The notes below the pieces were generated by a model, which worked only from the letters and a program-made list of their open reading frames with translations, did not search any database and was not told where the DNA came from. From positions 59,097,850 to 59,161,849 of the forward strand of contig CM075770.1 in assembly GCA_037974665.1 (NCBI GenBank): DNA of 64,000 nt. Reading direction: 5' to 3'. How positions within the stretch are numbered: the first letter of the stretch is position 1; every line of letters starts with the position of its first letter. This document shows, piece by piece, positions 13,055 through 25,720 of the stretch. The position numbers and the translations under genes were made by a program. This DNA is from Ehretia macrophylla (Eukaryota > Streptophyta > Magnoliopsida > Boraginales > Ehretiaceae).

Positions 13055-13612
13055 GTCATGTTGATGGCACAATTCTTTCATGGGTTAACGGTTCACAGTC
13101 CCAGCCTAGAGAGATGGCCCATTCGGAAGGCCCAATGGGCTTAACAGCAACCCATCCGCTTCAACAACGCTGCATCCTCGCAAGACGTGATATCGACGGG
13201 TTGTAGGGCCCTCTAATATCCCGCGAGTAAGGTTGTCGTCCTTTTAACGGCTTACGACGTACGATCCGGGACGGAAAGACAAAGCAAACAAAGAAAAGTA
13301 GCCCGAAACTGATGAAAACGTTCGGTTTTGGACTCCAAAAAGGGCACAGCGAGCAAGCTTGCAGACCCCGTCGTAGAGCTCTCGGAGAGCTTTGTAACGG
13401 TATGTTGTGCACCGTGTAACTCCTTCTGAATCGAAAGTTATGGGCACCGGAGCGACAGAGACCTGGTCACAAGTCCTACGCCCTCGCTTTGCGGGCCCAG
13501 CCTCCACGTGAAGCGAAGTTGTCTTGCCCAAGGTGCCGTGGGATTTGATAATAGAAATGTAGTGGATAAAATATCTTGGCAACCCTAACCGGAGAAAAAA
13601 AATTGAAATGGG

Positions 13613-13730
13613 GGGTGCAACACGATGATATCCGATGTGGTCACCTATCCTAGTACTGCTCTCGCCCAAGCACGCTTAACTTCGGAGTGCTGATGGGATG
13701 CGGTGCATTAGTGCTGGTATAATCACACCC
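13613..13730 (-). rRNA. 5S rRNA copy 21
   Basis: Full-length with about 12 differences, most shared with copy 15; it also carries cgatgtggtc in the C box. Confidence 0.86.
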
Positions 13731-14290
13731 GTCATGTTGAGGGCATAATTCCTTTATGTGTTAACGGTTCATAGTCCCAGCCTAGAGAGATGGCCCATTC
13801 AAAAGCCCTAATGGGCTTAACGACAACCCAACCGATTCAACACCGTAGCATCCTCGCAAGACGTGATATCGACGCGTTGTAGGGCCTTCTAATGTCCCGC
13901 GAGTAAGGTTATCGTCCTTTTAACCGCTCACGACGTTCGATCTGGGACGAAAAAACAAAGCAAAAAAAGAAAAGTAGCCCGAAATTGATGAAAACGTTCG
14001 ATTTTTGGCTCCCAAAATGGGCACAGTGAGCAAGCTAGCTGCCCTCGTCGTAGAGCACTCGGAGAGCTTTGCAACGGTATGCTGTGCTCCGCGTAACTCC
14101 TTACAGATCAAAAGTTATGGGCACCGAAGCGACGGAGACCTGATCACAAGCCCTACGCCCTCGGTTTGCTGGCCTAGCATCCACATGAAGCGAAGTTATC
14201 TTGCCCAAGGTGCCGTGTGATTCGATAATAGAAATGTGGTGGATAAAGTATCTTGGCAGCCCTAACCGGAGCAAAAAAAATTGAAAAGGG

Positions 14291-14408
14291 GGGTACAACA
14301 CGAGGACTTCCCACGGGGTCACCCATCCTTGTACTACTCTCGCCCAAGCACACTTAACTTCGGAGTTCTGATGGGTTCCGGTGCATTAGTGCTGGTATGA
14401 TCGCACCT
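14291..14408 (-). rRNA. 5S rRNA copy 22
   Basis: Full-length with 6 differences. Last 5S gene before the solo LTR, which sits 357 bp downstream of its RNA 5' end in plus coordinates. Confidence 0.89.
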
Positions 14409-14764
14409 GTCATGTTGAGGGCACAATTCCTTTATGTTTTAACGGTTCACTGTCCCAGCCTTGAGAGATGCCCCATTCAGATGGCCTAATCGGCTTACCG
14501 ACAACCCTTCCGCTTCAACAACGCAGCATCCTCGCAAGACGTGATATCGACGCGTTGTAGGGAACTCTAATGTCCCGCGAGTAAGGTTGTCATCCTTTTA
14601 ACAGCTCACAATGTATGATCTGGGATGGAAAAACAGAGCAAAAGAAGAAAAGTGGCCCAAAACTGATGAAAACGTTCAATTTTGGGCTCCAAAAAGGGGC
14701 ACAGGGAGCAAGCTGGCTGCCCCTGTCGTAGAGCTCTCAGAGAGCTTTGTAACGGTATGCTGTG

Positions 14765-17461
14765 TGCGATAACCCGAACCCGGCATGCATTCAATGGCAT
14801 TTAATTGCATTTAATTAAGTGTTATCTTAAATGTTAGCATTGAATTCGTGTTTATTTTTAAGTTAAACATTCATTTCTAGCTTTATTTTCAAATTTCTTT
14901 TAGAAGTAATTAAATAATACTTGAGTTAATTATTTTAACGGAATATCAACTACTTTCATATTTTGTTAATCGGTTTTATATTTCTTGCATCTTGATGCTC
15001 GATTTTCAATTAAATGAAAAGTAGTTCCGAGCCGGAGTAAATTTTGAACTATGTTACTTTTCGAAAATTATTTTTCTTAAATTATTTGAAGTTTAATTGT
15101 TATTCTTTTATTGTCGAAAAGTACATAGCATATCGAGAGAGATAGTTAGAAAATGAATTCTAGTCCTAAGCAAATAGTGAAAACTAGAATTTAGTGTCTT
15201 AATTTTAATGTTTTAGTTGTTGTTGATTAGAAATATAATTTCATAAGTTATTTTAACCTTAAAATGCCTAAAATAAGCTTATTTGACCAATTTTTAAGCG
15301 GTTTGACCAAAGCTTTGACCTTTGACCTTGTGTCATCTTTTATAATAGCACATTATAGCACAAAAAAGAAAAAAAAAACCTGAAAACAGAATAGGCCATG
15401 GCCGAAAATACTAGGAGAAGAAAAAAGAAGATTTTCAAGCTAAATCTTCAAATCTTCGCGTGAGCTTGCACGGGGTGGTTTCTGAGGCATCCAATGAGGT
15501 TTTCCTAGCGTCTCGGAGCATCTAAGGTAAGGGTTTCATCGTTATTAGCGCATTTGAAATAATTGTATTTAAACTTTAATTTTTGAATTTTAGCCGTAGA
15601 TTGTTATTTAATTCGTTTTTATGCTTGAAGAATGCTCCCTAACAATTGTAGAACATGTATTTATAGCTTTTTAGCATTTTCTGCGGTTGAATATAGAAAT
15701 TGCAATTTAAATTGATAATTGAATAGTAAATTGTGAATAGTAAACCCCCGTTTCGATGAAGTTGCTCTGTTATGCGTTCTGTTGATGTAGGAAGGTGCTA
15801 GATATGCTAAAATGCCTAAATGTGTAGTTTAATTGGATTGTGTAATGGAAAAACGGAGGAAAATGGCATAGTGAAAGTTGGGGTCGTTTAGGTCGAGTTT
15901 GGCATTTTATCGTTTTGCGTGATGGCATTGTCTCGGGAGGCCATGGGAGCACTTTCGGTGTGGTTATGGCATTGGTTGGGTGTTTGGTTAGGGTAGCGGT
16001 AGTTCAAACAAGCAAAGGGAGAAATCGGGGCTTTGCATGAATTCTAGGGTTAAGTAGGGTTTCCGGGTCTTTAGACGTGCCTTATGGTGACCTAGGAGGA
16101 TTGGTGAAGTCGGTTTCCAAAACTCGTGGCTCGTTTGAAAGTAGTAGCGTTTTGAAAGTTGGGGTCATTTTGTGATTTTGTGTGTTTTCATAGTGTAATG
16201 CATATAGAATGCTTAATATTGCTTGTTATGCTTGTTGAAGTTAATTATGATTGAATTTGTATATCAATTATTGATAATGCTTGTTAGTGTTGTTCTTGTT
16301 ATTTTATTGATTGTAAATGCTTATTGTATCGCATGTTGTTACTAACCTGCACTTCAGTGCCTTGCTCGATTATCGTTAAATATCTCGTATTGCATTGCAT
16401 AAGTGTCAGGCGTGTGAGTGATGGGCCTTTCTGGGTAGCCTCGGGTTGCCAGTGTTGGTTGCTCTAGCTCCGTGTCCTATTCCCTTTCTCGCTTGGGTTG
16501 CCGCCCAGGGAGTTTTGGGTCGTAGAATTGACAGAGTATGTCCAGAGTACTCTAACAGAAGTTATAAGGTAGGTGAGCCAGCACGTCATCGTTAAAGTCA
16601 TCAAAGTCATGATCGGTACATTTCTCGCTCGAGTGAACCATAGCCTTCAGAGTGTAGTATAACATTGAATGGTTGTGTTAATGCTTTTATTAATTGGTTA
16701 TTGTATTGATTGTTTATATTGAAAGCTTGCTTGTCAATTATATTGCTTAGCTGTACCAATTTGCATTGCACGAACTTCTTTCTCTCTACCTCGATATCTG
16801 TCTCGCCTTCACTGAGTATACGTGTTGAGTATACTCACTCCTCACCACCACATTTCAGGAAATGCCATGTTAGCTGGAAAGTTCGTGATTATGTGAATGT
16901 TCGTGCTTGAAGAGTTCTCTTGCATGCTATGTGGCTTGAGTTGTCAAAGATGCAAAGATGTAAAGATGTATGTTTCATGTGTTGATTGTATTTAATGTTA
17001 AAAAGGAATGTAATATGAGTTTTCTAGGTTATTGAAGTGATTTGGAAAAGCTAGTTTATGTATTCAGATAGAATAGCTTAACTTTAATGTATGTATGTAA
17101 TGCCCAAAGGAAAAGAGTTAGAATGGTATGATAGTCTATTTTATGTAATGGGTTAGTATAGTTTAATTGCCTAGCATGAATGTTCTTGTCAAAGATGAAA
17201 AGAGATAGGTTAGCTTTTAAATTGGAAATGTATATTTGGTTGTGTTGGCTTGTTGAGAACCAAGGCTCGGAGGGCCTTGAGGTGTTTGTACGGTTTGACA
17301 CGGTGCTGGCCCACTTGTATGCTATTACAAGTTTAACATTTTGCCTAGAAACAGGGGAGATTCCGTCCGTCTTTCCCTAAAATTTTACTCGGGTTTGGAA
17401 TTGCGTTGTGATTAGATTGATAGATTGAACTTCCGGTCTCGAGAAGGATCGGGGTGTTACA
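14765..17461 (-). mobile_element. Solo LTR-like insertion in a 5S spacer (2.7 kb)
   Basis: AT-rich DNA unrelated to the 5S unit interrupts a spacer. On the minus strand it starts TGTAACACCCCGATCC and ends GGTTATCGCA, so it has TG...CA ends typical of LTRs. TGTAACACCCC starts are common in plant Ty3/gypsy LTRs. The flanks are CTGTG (14760-14764) and CTTTT (17462-17466), which fit a decayed 5-bp target-site duplication. Taking out the insert plus one 5-mer leaves 678 bp between 5S copies 22 and 23, exactly one unit. I see no primer-binding site, polypurine tract, second LTR or coding sequence, so a solo LTR is the best reading. Orientation rests only on the terminal motif. Confidence 0.78.
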
Positions 17462-17670
17462 CTTTTCACCGCGTAACTTCTTATGGATCAAAAATTATGG
17501 GCACCGGAGCGACGGAGACCTGGTCACAAGCCCTACGCCCTCGGTATGCGAGGCTAGCCTCCACGTGAAGCAAAGTTGTCTTGCCCAAGGTGCCGGGAGA
17601 TTCAATAATAGAAATGTGGTGGATAAAGTATCTTGGCAACCCTAACCGAAGAAAAAAAAATTGAAAAGGG

Positions 17671-17788
17671 GGGTGCAACACGAGGACTTCCCAGGGGGTC
17701 ACCCATCCGAGTACTATTCTCACCCAAGCACACTTAACTTCGGAGTTCTAATGGGATCCAGTTCAATAGTGCTGGTATGATCGCACCC
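17671..17788 (-). rRNA. 5S rRNA copy 23
   Basis: Full-length with about 8 differences. First copy after the solo LTR, with A-box change cacacttaac. Confidence 0.88.
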
Positions 17789-18189
17789 GTCATGTTGAGG
17801 GCACAATTCCTTTATGTGCTAACAGTTTACAATCCCAGCATAGAGAGATGGCCCATTCAGAAGGCCCAATGGGTTTAACGACAACCCATCCGCTTCGACA
17901 ATGCAGCATCCTCGCAAGACGTGATATCGACACGCTGTAGGTCTCTCTAATATCCCGCGAGTAAGGTTGTCATCCTTTTAACAGCTCACAACGTACGATC
18001 CGCGATGGGAAAATAGAGCAAAAGGAGCGACGGAGACCTGGTCACAAGCCCTACGCCCTCGGTTTATGGGCCCAGCCTCCACGAGAAGCGAAGTTGTCTT
18101 GCCTAAGGTGCCGTGAGATTCGATTATAGAAATGTGGTGGATAAAGTATCTTGGCAACCCTAACCGGTGCAAAAAAAATTGAAAAGGGG

Positions 18190-18307
18190 GGGTGCAACAC
18201 GAGGACTTCCCAGGGGGTCACCCATCCTAGTACTACTCTCACCCAAGCACACTTAACTTCGGAGTTTTGATGGGATCCGGTGCATTAGTGCTGGTATGAT
18301 CGCACCC
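18190..18307 (-). rRNA. 5S rRNA copy 24
   Basis: One of the four copies closest to majority: only 3 differences, all G to A or C to T on the plus strand. Its spacer to copy 23 is about 157 bp short. Confidence 0.92.
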
Positions 18308-18866
18308 GTCGTATAGAGGGCACAATTCCTTTTTGTGTTAACGGTTCACAGTCCCAGCCTAGAGAGATGGCCTATTTAGAAGGCCCAATGGGCTTAACGA
18401 CAACCCATCCGCTTCAACAACGTAGCATCCTCGCAAGACGTGATATCGACGCGTTGTAGGGCCTTCTAATGTCCCGCGATTAAGGTTGTCATCCTTTTAA
18501 CAGCTCACAACGTACGATTTAGGACAGAAAAACAGAGCAAAAGAAGAAAAGTGGCCTGAAACTGATGAAAATGTTCGATTTTGGGCTACGAAAATGGGCA
18601 CAGCGAGCAAGTTGGCTGCCCCGTCTTAGAGCTCTCGGAGAGCTTTGCAACGGTATGCTGTGCACAGCGTAACACCATACAGATCAAAAGTTATGGACAC
18701 CGGAGCGACGGAGACCTGGTCACAAGCCCTACGCCCTCGGTTTGCGGGCCCAGCCTCCTCGTGAAGCGAAGTTGTCTTGCCCACGGTGCAGTCAGATTCG
18801 ATAATAGAAATGTGGTGGATAAAGGATTTTGGCAACCCTAATCAGAGCAAAAAAAATTGAAAAGGG

Positions 18867-18984
18867 GGGTGCAACATGAGGACTTCTCAAGGGGTCACCC
18901 ATCCTAGTACTACTCTCGCCCAAGCACGCTTAACTTTGGAGTTCTGATGGGATCCGTTGCATTAGTGCTGGCATGATCGCACCC
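18867..18984 (-). rRNA. 5S rRNA copy 25
   Basis: Full-length with 6 differences. The acatgaggacttctcaag variant recurs in copies 33, 39 and 47. Confidence 0.89.
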
Positions 18985-19544
18985 GTCATGTTGATGGCAC
19001 AATTCCTTTATGTGTTAACGGTTCACAGTCCCAGCCTAGAGAGACGGCCCATTTAGTGGGACCAATGGGCTTAACGACAACCCATCCGCATCAACAACCC
19101 AGCATCCTCGCCAGACGAGATATCGACACGTTTTAGGGCCCTCTAATTTCCCGCGAGTAAGGTTGTCAGTCTTTTAACAACTCACGACGTACCATCTGGG
19201 ACACAAAAACAGAGCAAATATCAAAAAAGTGGCCCGAAACTGATGAAAACGTTCGATTTTGGGCTCCAAAAACTGGTTCAGCGAGCAAGCTGGATGCCCC
19301 CGGTTTAGAGCTCTTGGAGAACTTTGCAACGGTATGCTGTGCGCCGCATAACACCTTACGGATCAAAAGTAATGGGCACCGGAGCGACGGAGACTTCGTA
19401 ACAAGCCCTACGCCCTCGGTTTGTAGGCCCAGCCTCCACGTGAAGGGAATTTGCCTCGCCCAAGGTGCTGTGGGATTCGATATTAGAAATGTGGTGCATA
19501 AAGTATCTTGGTAACCCTAACCAGAGCAAAAAAAATTGAAAAGG

Positions 19545-19662
19545 GGGTGCAACACGAGGACTTCCCAAGGGGTCAACCATCCAAGTACTACTCTCGCCCA
19601 AGCACGCTTAACTTCGGAGTTCTGACAGGATCCAGTGCATTAGTGCTGGTATGATTGCACCC
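19545..19662 (-). rRNA. 5S rRNA copy 26
   Basis: Full-length with about 7 differences, two of them in the C box (caaccatccaag). Confidence 0.88.
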
Positions 19663-20221
19663 GTCATGTTTCGGGCACAATTCCTTTATGTGTTAACGGT
19701 TCACAGTCGCAGCCTAGAGAGATGGCCCATTCAGAAGGCGCAATGGCCTTAACGACAACCCATCCGCTTCAACAACGCAGCATCCTCGCAAGACGAGATA
19801 TCGACGCATTGTATGGCCTTCTAATGTCTCGCGAGTAAGGTTGTCGTCCTTTTAACAGCTCACGACGTACGATCCGGGGCGAAAAAACAGAGCAAAAGAA
19901 GAAAAGTGGCCCGAAACTAATGAAAAACATTCGATTATGGGCTCCAAAAATGGGAACAGTGAGCAAGCTGCTGCCTCCGTCCTAGAGCTCTCAGAGAGCT
20001 TTGCAACGGTATGCTGTGCACCGCGTAACTCCTTACGCATCAAAAGTTTTGGGCACCGGAGCGACGGAGACCTGGTCATAAGCCCTACGCCCTCGGTTTG
20101 CGGGCCCAACCTCCAAGTGAAGCGAAGTTGTCTTGCCCAAGGTGCCGTGGGATTCGATAATAGTATTGTGGTGGATAAAGTATCTTGGAAATCCTAATCG
20201 GAACAAAAAACATTGAAAAGG

Positions 20222-20339
20222 AGGTGCAACACGAGGATTTCCCAGGGCGTCACCCATCCTAGTACTACTCTCGCCAAAGCACACTTAACATCGGAATTCT
20301 GAAAGGATCCGGTGCATTAGTGCTGGTATAATCGCACCC
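20222..20339 (-). rRNA. 5S rRNA copy 27
   Basis: Full-length with about 9 differences, with several in the A box (ccaaagcacacttaacatc). Confidence 0.87.
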
Positions 20340-20899
20340 GTCATGTTGAAGGCACATTTCATTTATGTGTTAACGGTTTACAGTCGCAGACTAGAGAGAT
20401 GGCCCATTCAGAAGGCCTAATGGGCTTAAGGACAACCCATCCGCTTGAACAAAGCAGCATCCTCGCAGGACGTGATATCGACGCGTTATAGGGCCCTCTA
20501 ATGTCCCGCAAGTAAGGTTGTCGTCTTTTTAACACCTCACGACGTACGATCCGGGACAAAAAAACAGAGCAAAATAAGAAAAGTGGCCCGAAACTGATGA
20601 AATTATTCGATTTTGGACTCCAAAAATGCGCACAGAGAGCAAGCTCGCTTCCCCTGTCGTAGAGCTCTCGGAGTGCTTTGCAACGGTATGCTGTGCGCCG
20701 CGTAACTCCTTACAGATCAAAAATTATGGGCACCGGAGTGTCGAAAACCTGGTCACAAGCCCTAGGCCCTCAGTTTGCGGCCCAGCCTCCATGCAAAGCG
20801 AAGTTGTCTTGCCCACGGTGCCGTGGGATTCGATAATAGAAATGTGGTACATAAAGTATCTTGGCAACCCTAATCGGAGCAAAAACAAATTGAAAAGGG

Positions 20900-21016
20900 G
20901 AATGCAACACGAAGACTTCCCTAGGGTCACCCATCCTAGTACTACTCTCGCCCAAGCACGCTTAACTTCGGAGTTCTGATAGGATCCGATGCATTAGTGC
21001 TGGTATGATCGCACCC
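20900..21016 (-). rRNA. 5S rRNA copy 28
   Basis: 117 bp; a 1-nt deletion in the C box (ccctagggtcaccc). The same type of shortened C box appears in copies 10 and 54. Confidence 0.86.
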
Positions 21017-21574
21017 ATCATGTTGCGGGCACAATTCCTTTATGTGTTAATGGTTCACAGTCCCAGCCTAGTGAGATGGCCCATTCCGAAGGCCTAATGG
21101 GCTTAAGGACAACCCATCTGCTTCAACAACGCAGCATCCTCGCAAGACGTGATGACTACACGTTGTAGGTCCCTCTAATGTCCCACGAGCAAGGTTGTCG
21201 TCCTTTTAACAGCTCACGACGTACGACCCGGGACAGAAAAATATAGGAAAAATAGAAAAGTGGCCCGAAATTGTTGAAAACGTTCGATTTTGGGCTCCAA
21301 AAAAGGCACAGCAAGCACGCTTGCTGCCCCCGTCGTACAGCTCTCAGAGAGCTTTGCAACGGTATCCTGTGCCCCGTCTAACTCTTAACGGATCAAAAGT
21401 TATGGGCACCAGAGCGACGGAGACTTGGTCACAAGCCCTACGCCCTCGGTTTGCTGGCCCAGCGTCCACTTGAAGCGAAGTTGTCTTGCCCAAGATGTCG
21501 TGGGATTCGATAATAGAAATGTAGTGGATAAAGTATCTTGGCAACCCTAACCGGAGCAAAAAAAATTGAAAAGA

Positions 21575-21692
21575 TGGTGCAACACGAGGACTTCCCAAGG
21601 GATCACCCATCCTAGTACAACTCTCGCCCAAGCACGCTTAACTTCGGAGTTCTGATGGGATCCGGTGCATTAGTGCTAGTATGATCGCACCC
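21575..21692 (-). rRNA. 5S rRNA copy 29
   Basis: Full-length with 5 differences; the A box is intact. Confidence 0.9.
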
Positions 21693-22251
21693 GTTATGTT
21701 GAGGGCACAATTCTTTTATGTGTTATAGGTTCACAGTCCCAGCCTAGAGAGAAGGCCCATTCAGAAGGCCCAATGGGCTTAACAATAACCCATCCGCTTC
21801 AACAACGCAGCATCCTCGCAAGATGTGATATCGACGCATTGTACCGCCCTCTAATTTCCCGCGAGTAAGGTTGTTGTCCTTTTAACAGCTCACGAAGTAC
21901 GATCCGGGACAGAAAAACTGATAAAAAGAAGAAAAGTGGCCCGAAACAAATGAAAATGTTCGATTTTGGGCTCGAAAAAAGGCACAGCAAGCAAGTTGGC
22001 TGCCCTCGTCGTAGAGCACTCAGAGAGCTTTGCAACAGCATGTTGTACGCCGCATAATTTCTTACGGATCAAAAGTTATGGGCACTGGAGCGACGGAGAC
22101 CTGGTCACAAGCCCTACGCCCTCGGTTTGCTAGCCCAGCCTCCACGTGCAGCGAAGTTGTCTTGCCCAAGATGCCGTGGGATTAGATAATAGAAATGTGG
22201 TTGATAAAGTATCTTGGCAACACTAACCGGAGCAAAAAAAATTGAAAAGGG

Positions 22252-22369
22252 GGGTGCAACACGAGGACTTCCCAGGGGGTTACCCATCCCAGTACTACTC
22301 TGGCCCAAGCACACTTGACTTCGGAGTTCTGATGGGATCCGGTGCATTAGTGCTGGTATGATGGCAATG
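22252..22369 (-). rRNA. 5S rRNA copy 30
   Basis: Full-length. The RNA 5' end is changed (plus-strand atggcaatg in place of atcgcaccc), which would weaken helix I pairing. Confidence 0.86.
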
Positions 22370-22928
22370 GTCATGTTGAGGGCACAATTCCTTTATGTGT
22401 TAACGGTTCACAGTCCCAGCCTAGAGAGATGGCTCATTCAGAAGGCCCAATGGGCTTAACGACAACCCATCCACTTCAACAAAGTAGCGTCCTCGCAAGA
22501 CGTGATATCGATGCGTTGTAGGGCCTTCTAGTGTCACGTGAGTAAGGTTGTCGTCCTTTTAACAGCTCACGACGTACGATCCGGGACCGAAAAACAGAGC
22601 AAAAGAAGAAAAGTGGCCTGAAACTGATGAAAATGTTTGATTTTGGACTCTGAAAATGGGCACAGCGAGCAAGCTGACTGCCGCCGTCGTAGAGCTCTTG
22701 GGGAGCTTTGCAACGGTATGCTATGCGTCGCGTAACTTCTAACGAATCAAATGTCATGGGCACAGGAGTGACTGAGACTTGGTCATAACCCTTATGCCCT
22801 CGGTTTACGGGCCCAGCCTCTACGTGAAGTGAAGTTGTCCTGCCCAAGGTGCCGTGAGATTTGATAATAGAAATGTTGTGGATAAAGTATCTTGACAACC
22901 CTAACCGGAGCAAAAAAATTGAAAAGGG

Positions 22929-23046
22929 GGGTGCAACACGAGGACTTCCCAGGGGGTCACCCATCCTAGTACTACTCTCACCCAAGCACGATTAACTTCG
23001 GAGTTCTGATGGGATCCGGTGCATGAGTGCTAGTATGATTGCACCA
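22929..23046 (-). rRNA. 5S rRNA copy 31
   Basis: Full-length with 6 differences. Unit related to copy 37 (shared acgattaa and gctagtatgattgcacc). Confidence 0.89.
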
Positions 23047-23570
23047 GTCATGTTGAGGGCACAATTCCTTTATGTGTTAATGGTTCGCAGTCACAGCCAA
23101 GAGAGATGGCCCATTCAGAAATCCTAATGGGCTTAAGGACAACCCATCCGCTTCAAAAATGTAGCATCCTCGCAAGACGTGATATCGACGCATTGTAGGG
23201 CTTTCTAATGTCACGCAAGTAAGGTTGTCGTCCTTTTAACTGCTCACGACGTACGATCCAGGACGAAAAAACAAATCAAAAGAAGAAAAGTGGCCCGAAA
23301 CTGATGAAAACGTTCGATTTTGGGCTGCAAAAATGGGCACAGATTGCTTTGCAACGGTATGCTGTGCGCCACATAACTTTTTACGGATCAAAAGTTATAG
23401 GCACCGGAGCGACGGCGACCTGGTCACAAGCCCTACGCCCTCGGTTTGTAGGCCCAGCCTCCACGTGAAGCGAAGTTGTCCTACCCAAGGTGCCGTGAGA
23501 TGCGATAATTGAAATGTGTTGCATAAAGTAACTTGGCAACCCTAACCGGAGCAAAAAAAACTAAAAAGGG

Positions 23571-23688
23571 GGGTGCAACACGAGGACTTCCCAGGGGGTC
23601 ACCCATCCTAGTACTACCCTCGCCCAAGCATGCTTAACTTCGGAGTTCTGATGGGATTCGGTGCATTAGTGCTGGTATGATCGCACCC
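23571..23688 (-). rRNA. 5S rRNA copy 32
   Basis: Only 3 differences from majority, and sequence-identical to copy 38 at an offset of 4063 bp. Confidence 0.92.
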
Positions 23689-24247
23689 GTCATGTTGAGG
23701 GCACAATTCCTTTATGTGTTGACGGTTCACAGTCCCAGCCTAGAGAGATGGCCCATTCAGAAAGCCCAATGGGCTTAAGGAAAACCCATCTCCTTCAACA
23801 ACGCAACATCCTCGCAAGACGTGATTTCGACTCGTTGTAGGGCCCTCTAATGTCCCGTTAATAAGGTTCTCGTCCTTTTAACAGCTCACGACGTACGATC
23901 CGGGAGAAAGAAACCGAGCAAAAGAAGAAAAGTGGCCCGAAACTGGTGAAAATGTTCCATTTTGGGCTCCAAAAATTAGCACAGCGAATAAACTGGCTGC
24001 CCCCATTGTAGAGCTGTTGGAGAGCTTTGCAACGGTATGCTTTGCACCGCGTAACACCTTACAAATCAAAAGTTATGGACAACGGAGCGACGGAGACCTG
24101 GTCACAAGCCCTACTCCCTCGGTTTGCGGCCCAGCCTCCTCGTGAAGCGAAGTTGTCTTGCCCACTGTGCAGTGGGATTCGATAATAGAAATGTGGTGGA
24201 TAAAGGATTTTGGCAACCCTAATCGGAGCAAAAAAAATTGAAAATGG

Positions 24248-24365
24248 GGGTGCAACATGACGACTTCTCAAGGGGCCACCCATCCTAGTACTACTCTCGT
24301 CCAAGCACGCTTAACTTCGGATATCTGACGGGATCCGGTGCATTAGTGCTGGTATGATCGCACCC
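24248..24365 (-). rRNA. 5S rRNA copy 33
   Basis: Full-length with about 9 differences; paralogue of copy 39 (both carry cggatatc). Confidence 0.87.
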
Positions 24366-24925
24366 GTCATGTTTACGGCACAATTCCTTTATGTGTTAAC
24401 TGTTCACAGTCCCAGCCTAGAGAGATGGCCCATTCAGAAGGCCCAATGGGCTTAACGACAACCCATCCGCTTCAACAACCCAGCATCCTCGGAAGATGAG
24501 ATATCGACGCATAGGAGGGCCCTCTAATGTCCAGCAAGTAAGGTTGTCGTCCTTTTAACAGCTCACGACGTATGATCTAGGATGAAAAAGCAGAGCAAAA
24601 TTAGAAAAGCGGCCCAAAACTGATGAAAACGTTCGATTTTGGGCTCCAAAAAAGGGAGAAGCAAGCAAGCTTGCTGCGCCCGTCGTAGAGCTCTTGGAGA
24701 ACTTTCGAACGGCATGCTGTGCTCCGCGTAACTTCGTACGGATCAAAAGTTATGGGCGCCGGAGCGACGGAGACCTGGTCACAAGTCCTACACCCTCGGT
24801 TTGCGGGCCCAGCCTCCACGTGAAGCGAAGTTGTCTTGCCCAAGGTGCCGTGGGATTTGATAATATAAATGTGGTGGATAAAATATCTTGGCAACCATAA
24901 CCGGAGAAAAAAAATTGAAAAGGGG

Positions 24926-25043
24926 GGGTGCAACACGAGGACTTCCCAAGGGGTCACCCATCCTAGCACTACTCTCGCCCAAGCATGCTTAACTTCGGAT
25001 TTCTGACGAGATCCGGTGCATTAGTGCTGGTATGATCGCACCC
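24926..25043 (-). rRNA. 5S rRNA copy 34
   Basis: Full-length with 6 differences; paralogue of copy 40 (shared gatttctgacg). Confidence 0.89.
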
Positions 25044-25602
25044 GTCATGTTGAGGGCACAATTCTTTTATGTGTTAACGGTTCACAGTCCCAGCCTAGAG
25101 AGATGGCCCATTCAGAAGGTCTAATGGGCTTAAGGACAACCCATTCGCTTCAACAACGCAGCATTATCGCAAGACGTCATATCGACGCGTTGTAAGGCCC
25201 TCTAATGTCCCGCGAGTAAGGTTGTCGTTCTTTTAACAGCTCACAACATACGATCCGAGACAGAAAAACTGAGCAAAAGAATAAAAGTGGCCCCAAACTG
25301 ATGAAAACGTTCAATTTTCGGCTCCAAAAATGGGTACAACGTGAAAGTTGGCTGCCCCCGATGTAGAGCTCTTGGAGAACTTTGCAATGGTATGCTGTGC
25401 GTCACATAACTCCATACGGATCAAAAGTTATGGGCACCGGAGCGAGGGAGACCTGGTCAAAAGCCGTACGCCCTTAGTTTGCGGGCCCAGCCTCCACGTG
25501 AAGCGAGGTTGTCTTGCCCAAGGTGCCATGGGATTCGATAATAGAAATGTGGTGGATAAAGTATCTTGGCAACCCTAACCAAAGCAAAAAAATTGAAAAG
25601 GT

Positions 25603-25720
25603 GAGTACAACACGAGGACTTCCCAAGGGGTTACCCATCCTAGCACTACTTTCGCCCAAGAATGCTTAACTTCGGAGTTCTGATGGGATCCGGTGCACTA
25701 GTGCTGGAATGATTGCACCT
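25603..25720 (-). rRNA. 5S rRNA copy 35
   Basis: Full-length with about 10 differences. The variant gtgctggaatgattgcacct is shared with copy 49 and, in part, with copy 41. Confidence 0.87.

Larger units (their letters stand above)
1..14764 (-). repeat. 5S rDNA tandem array, block I (22 units)
   Basis: Twenty-two head-to-tail units of about 678 bp, all transcribed on the minus strand. Each unit is a 118-bp 5S gene plus a spacer of about 560 bp. In RNA orientation the gene shows the internal pol III promoter: A box about nt 50-64 (in GAAGTTAAGCGTGCTTGGGC), intermediate element about nt 67-72, and C box about nt 80-98 (GATGGGTGACCCCCTGGG). T-runs follow the RNA 3' end. The spacer between copies 16 and 17 is short (608 bp spacing) and that between 14 and 15 is 630 bp; both come from internal deletions. 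The spacers hold no other gene. The block ends where an LTR is inserted at 14765. Confidence 0.97.

Noticed and set aside
1-14764. CRISPR-like regular repeat spacing
   Set aside because: The period is about 678 bp, with a recognisable 5S rRNA gene in each unit; this is rDNA.
22476-22985. A 169-codon open frame, the longest in the window, and others such as 7234-7626 and 9214-9651
   Set aside because: They span 5S genes and spacer in antisense or sense, recur in broken form in every unit, and differ by frameshifts between units. No start context, domain or conservation at codon level.
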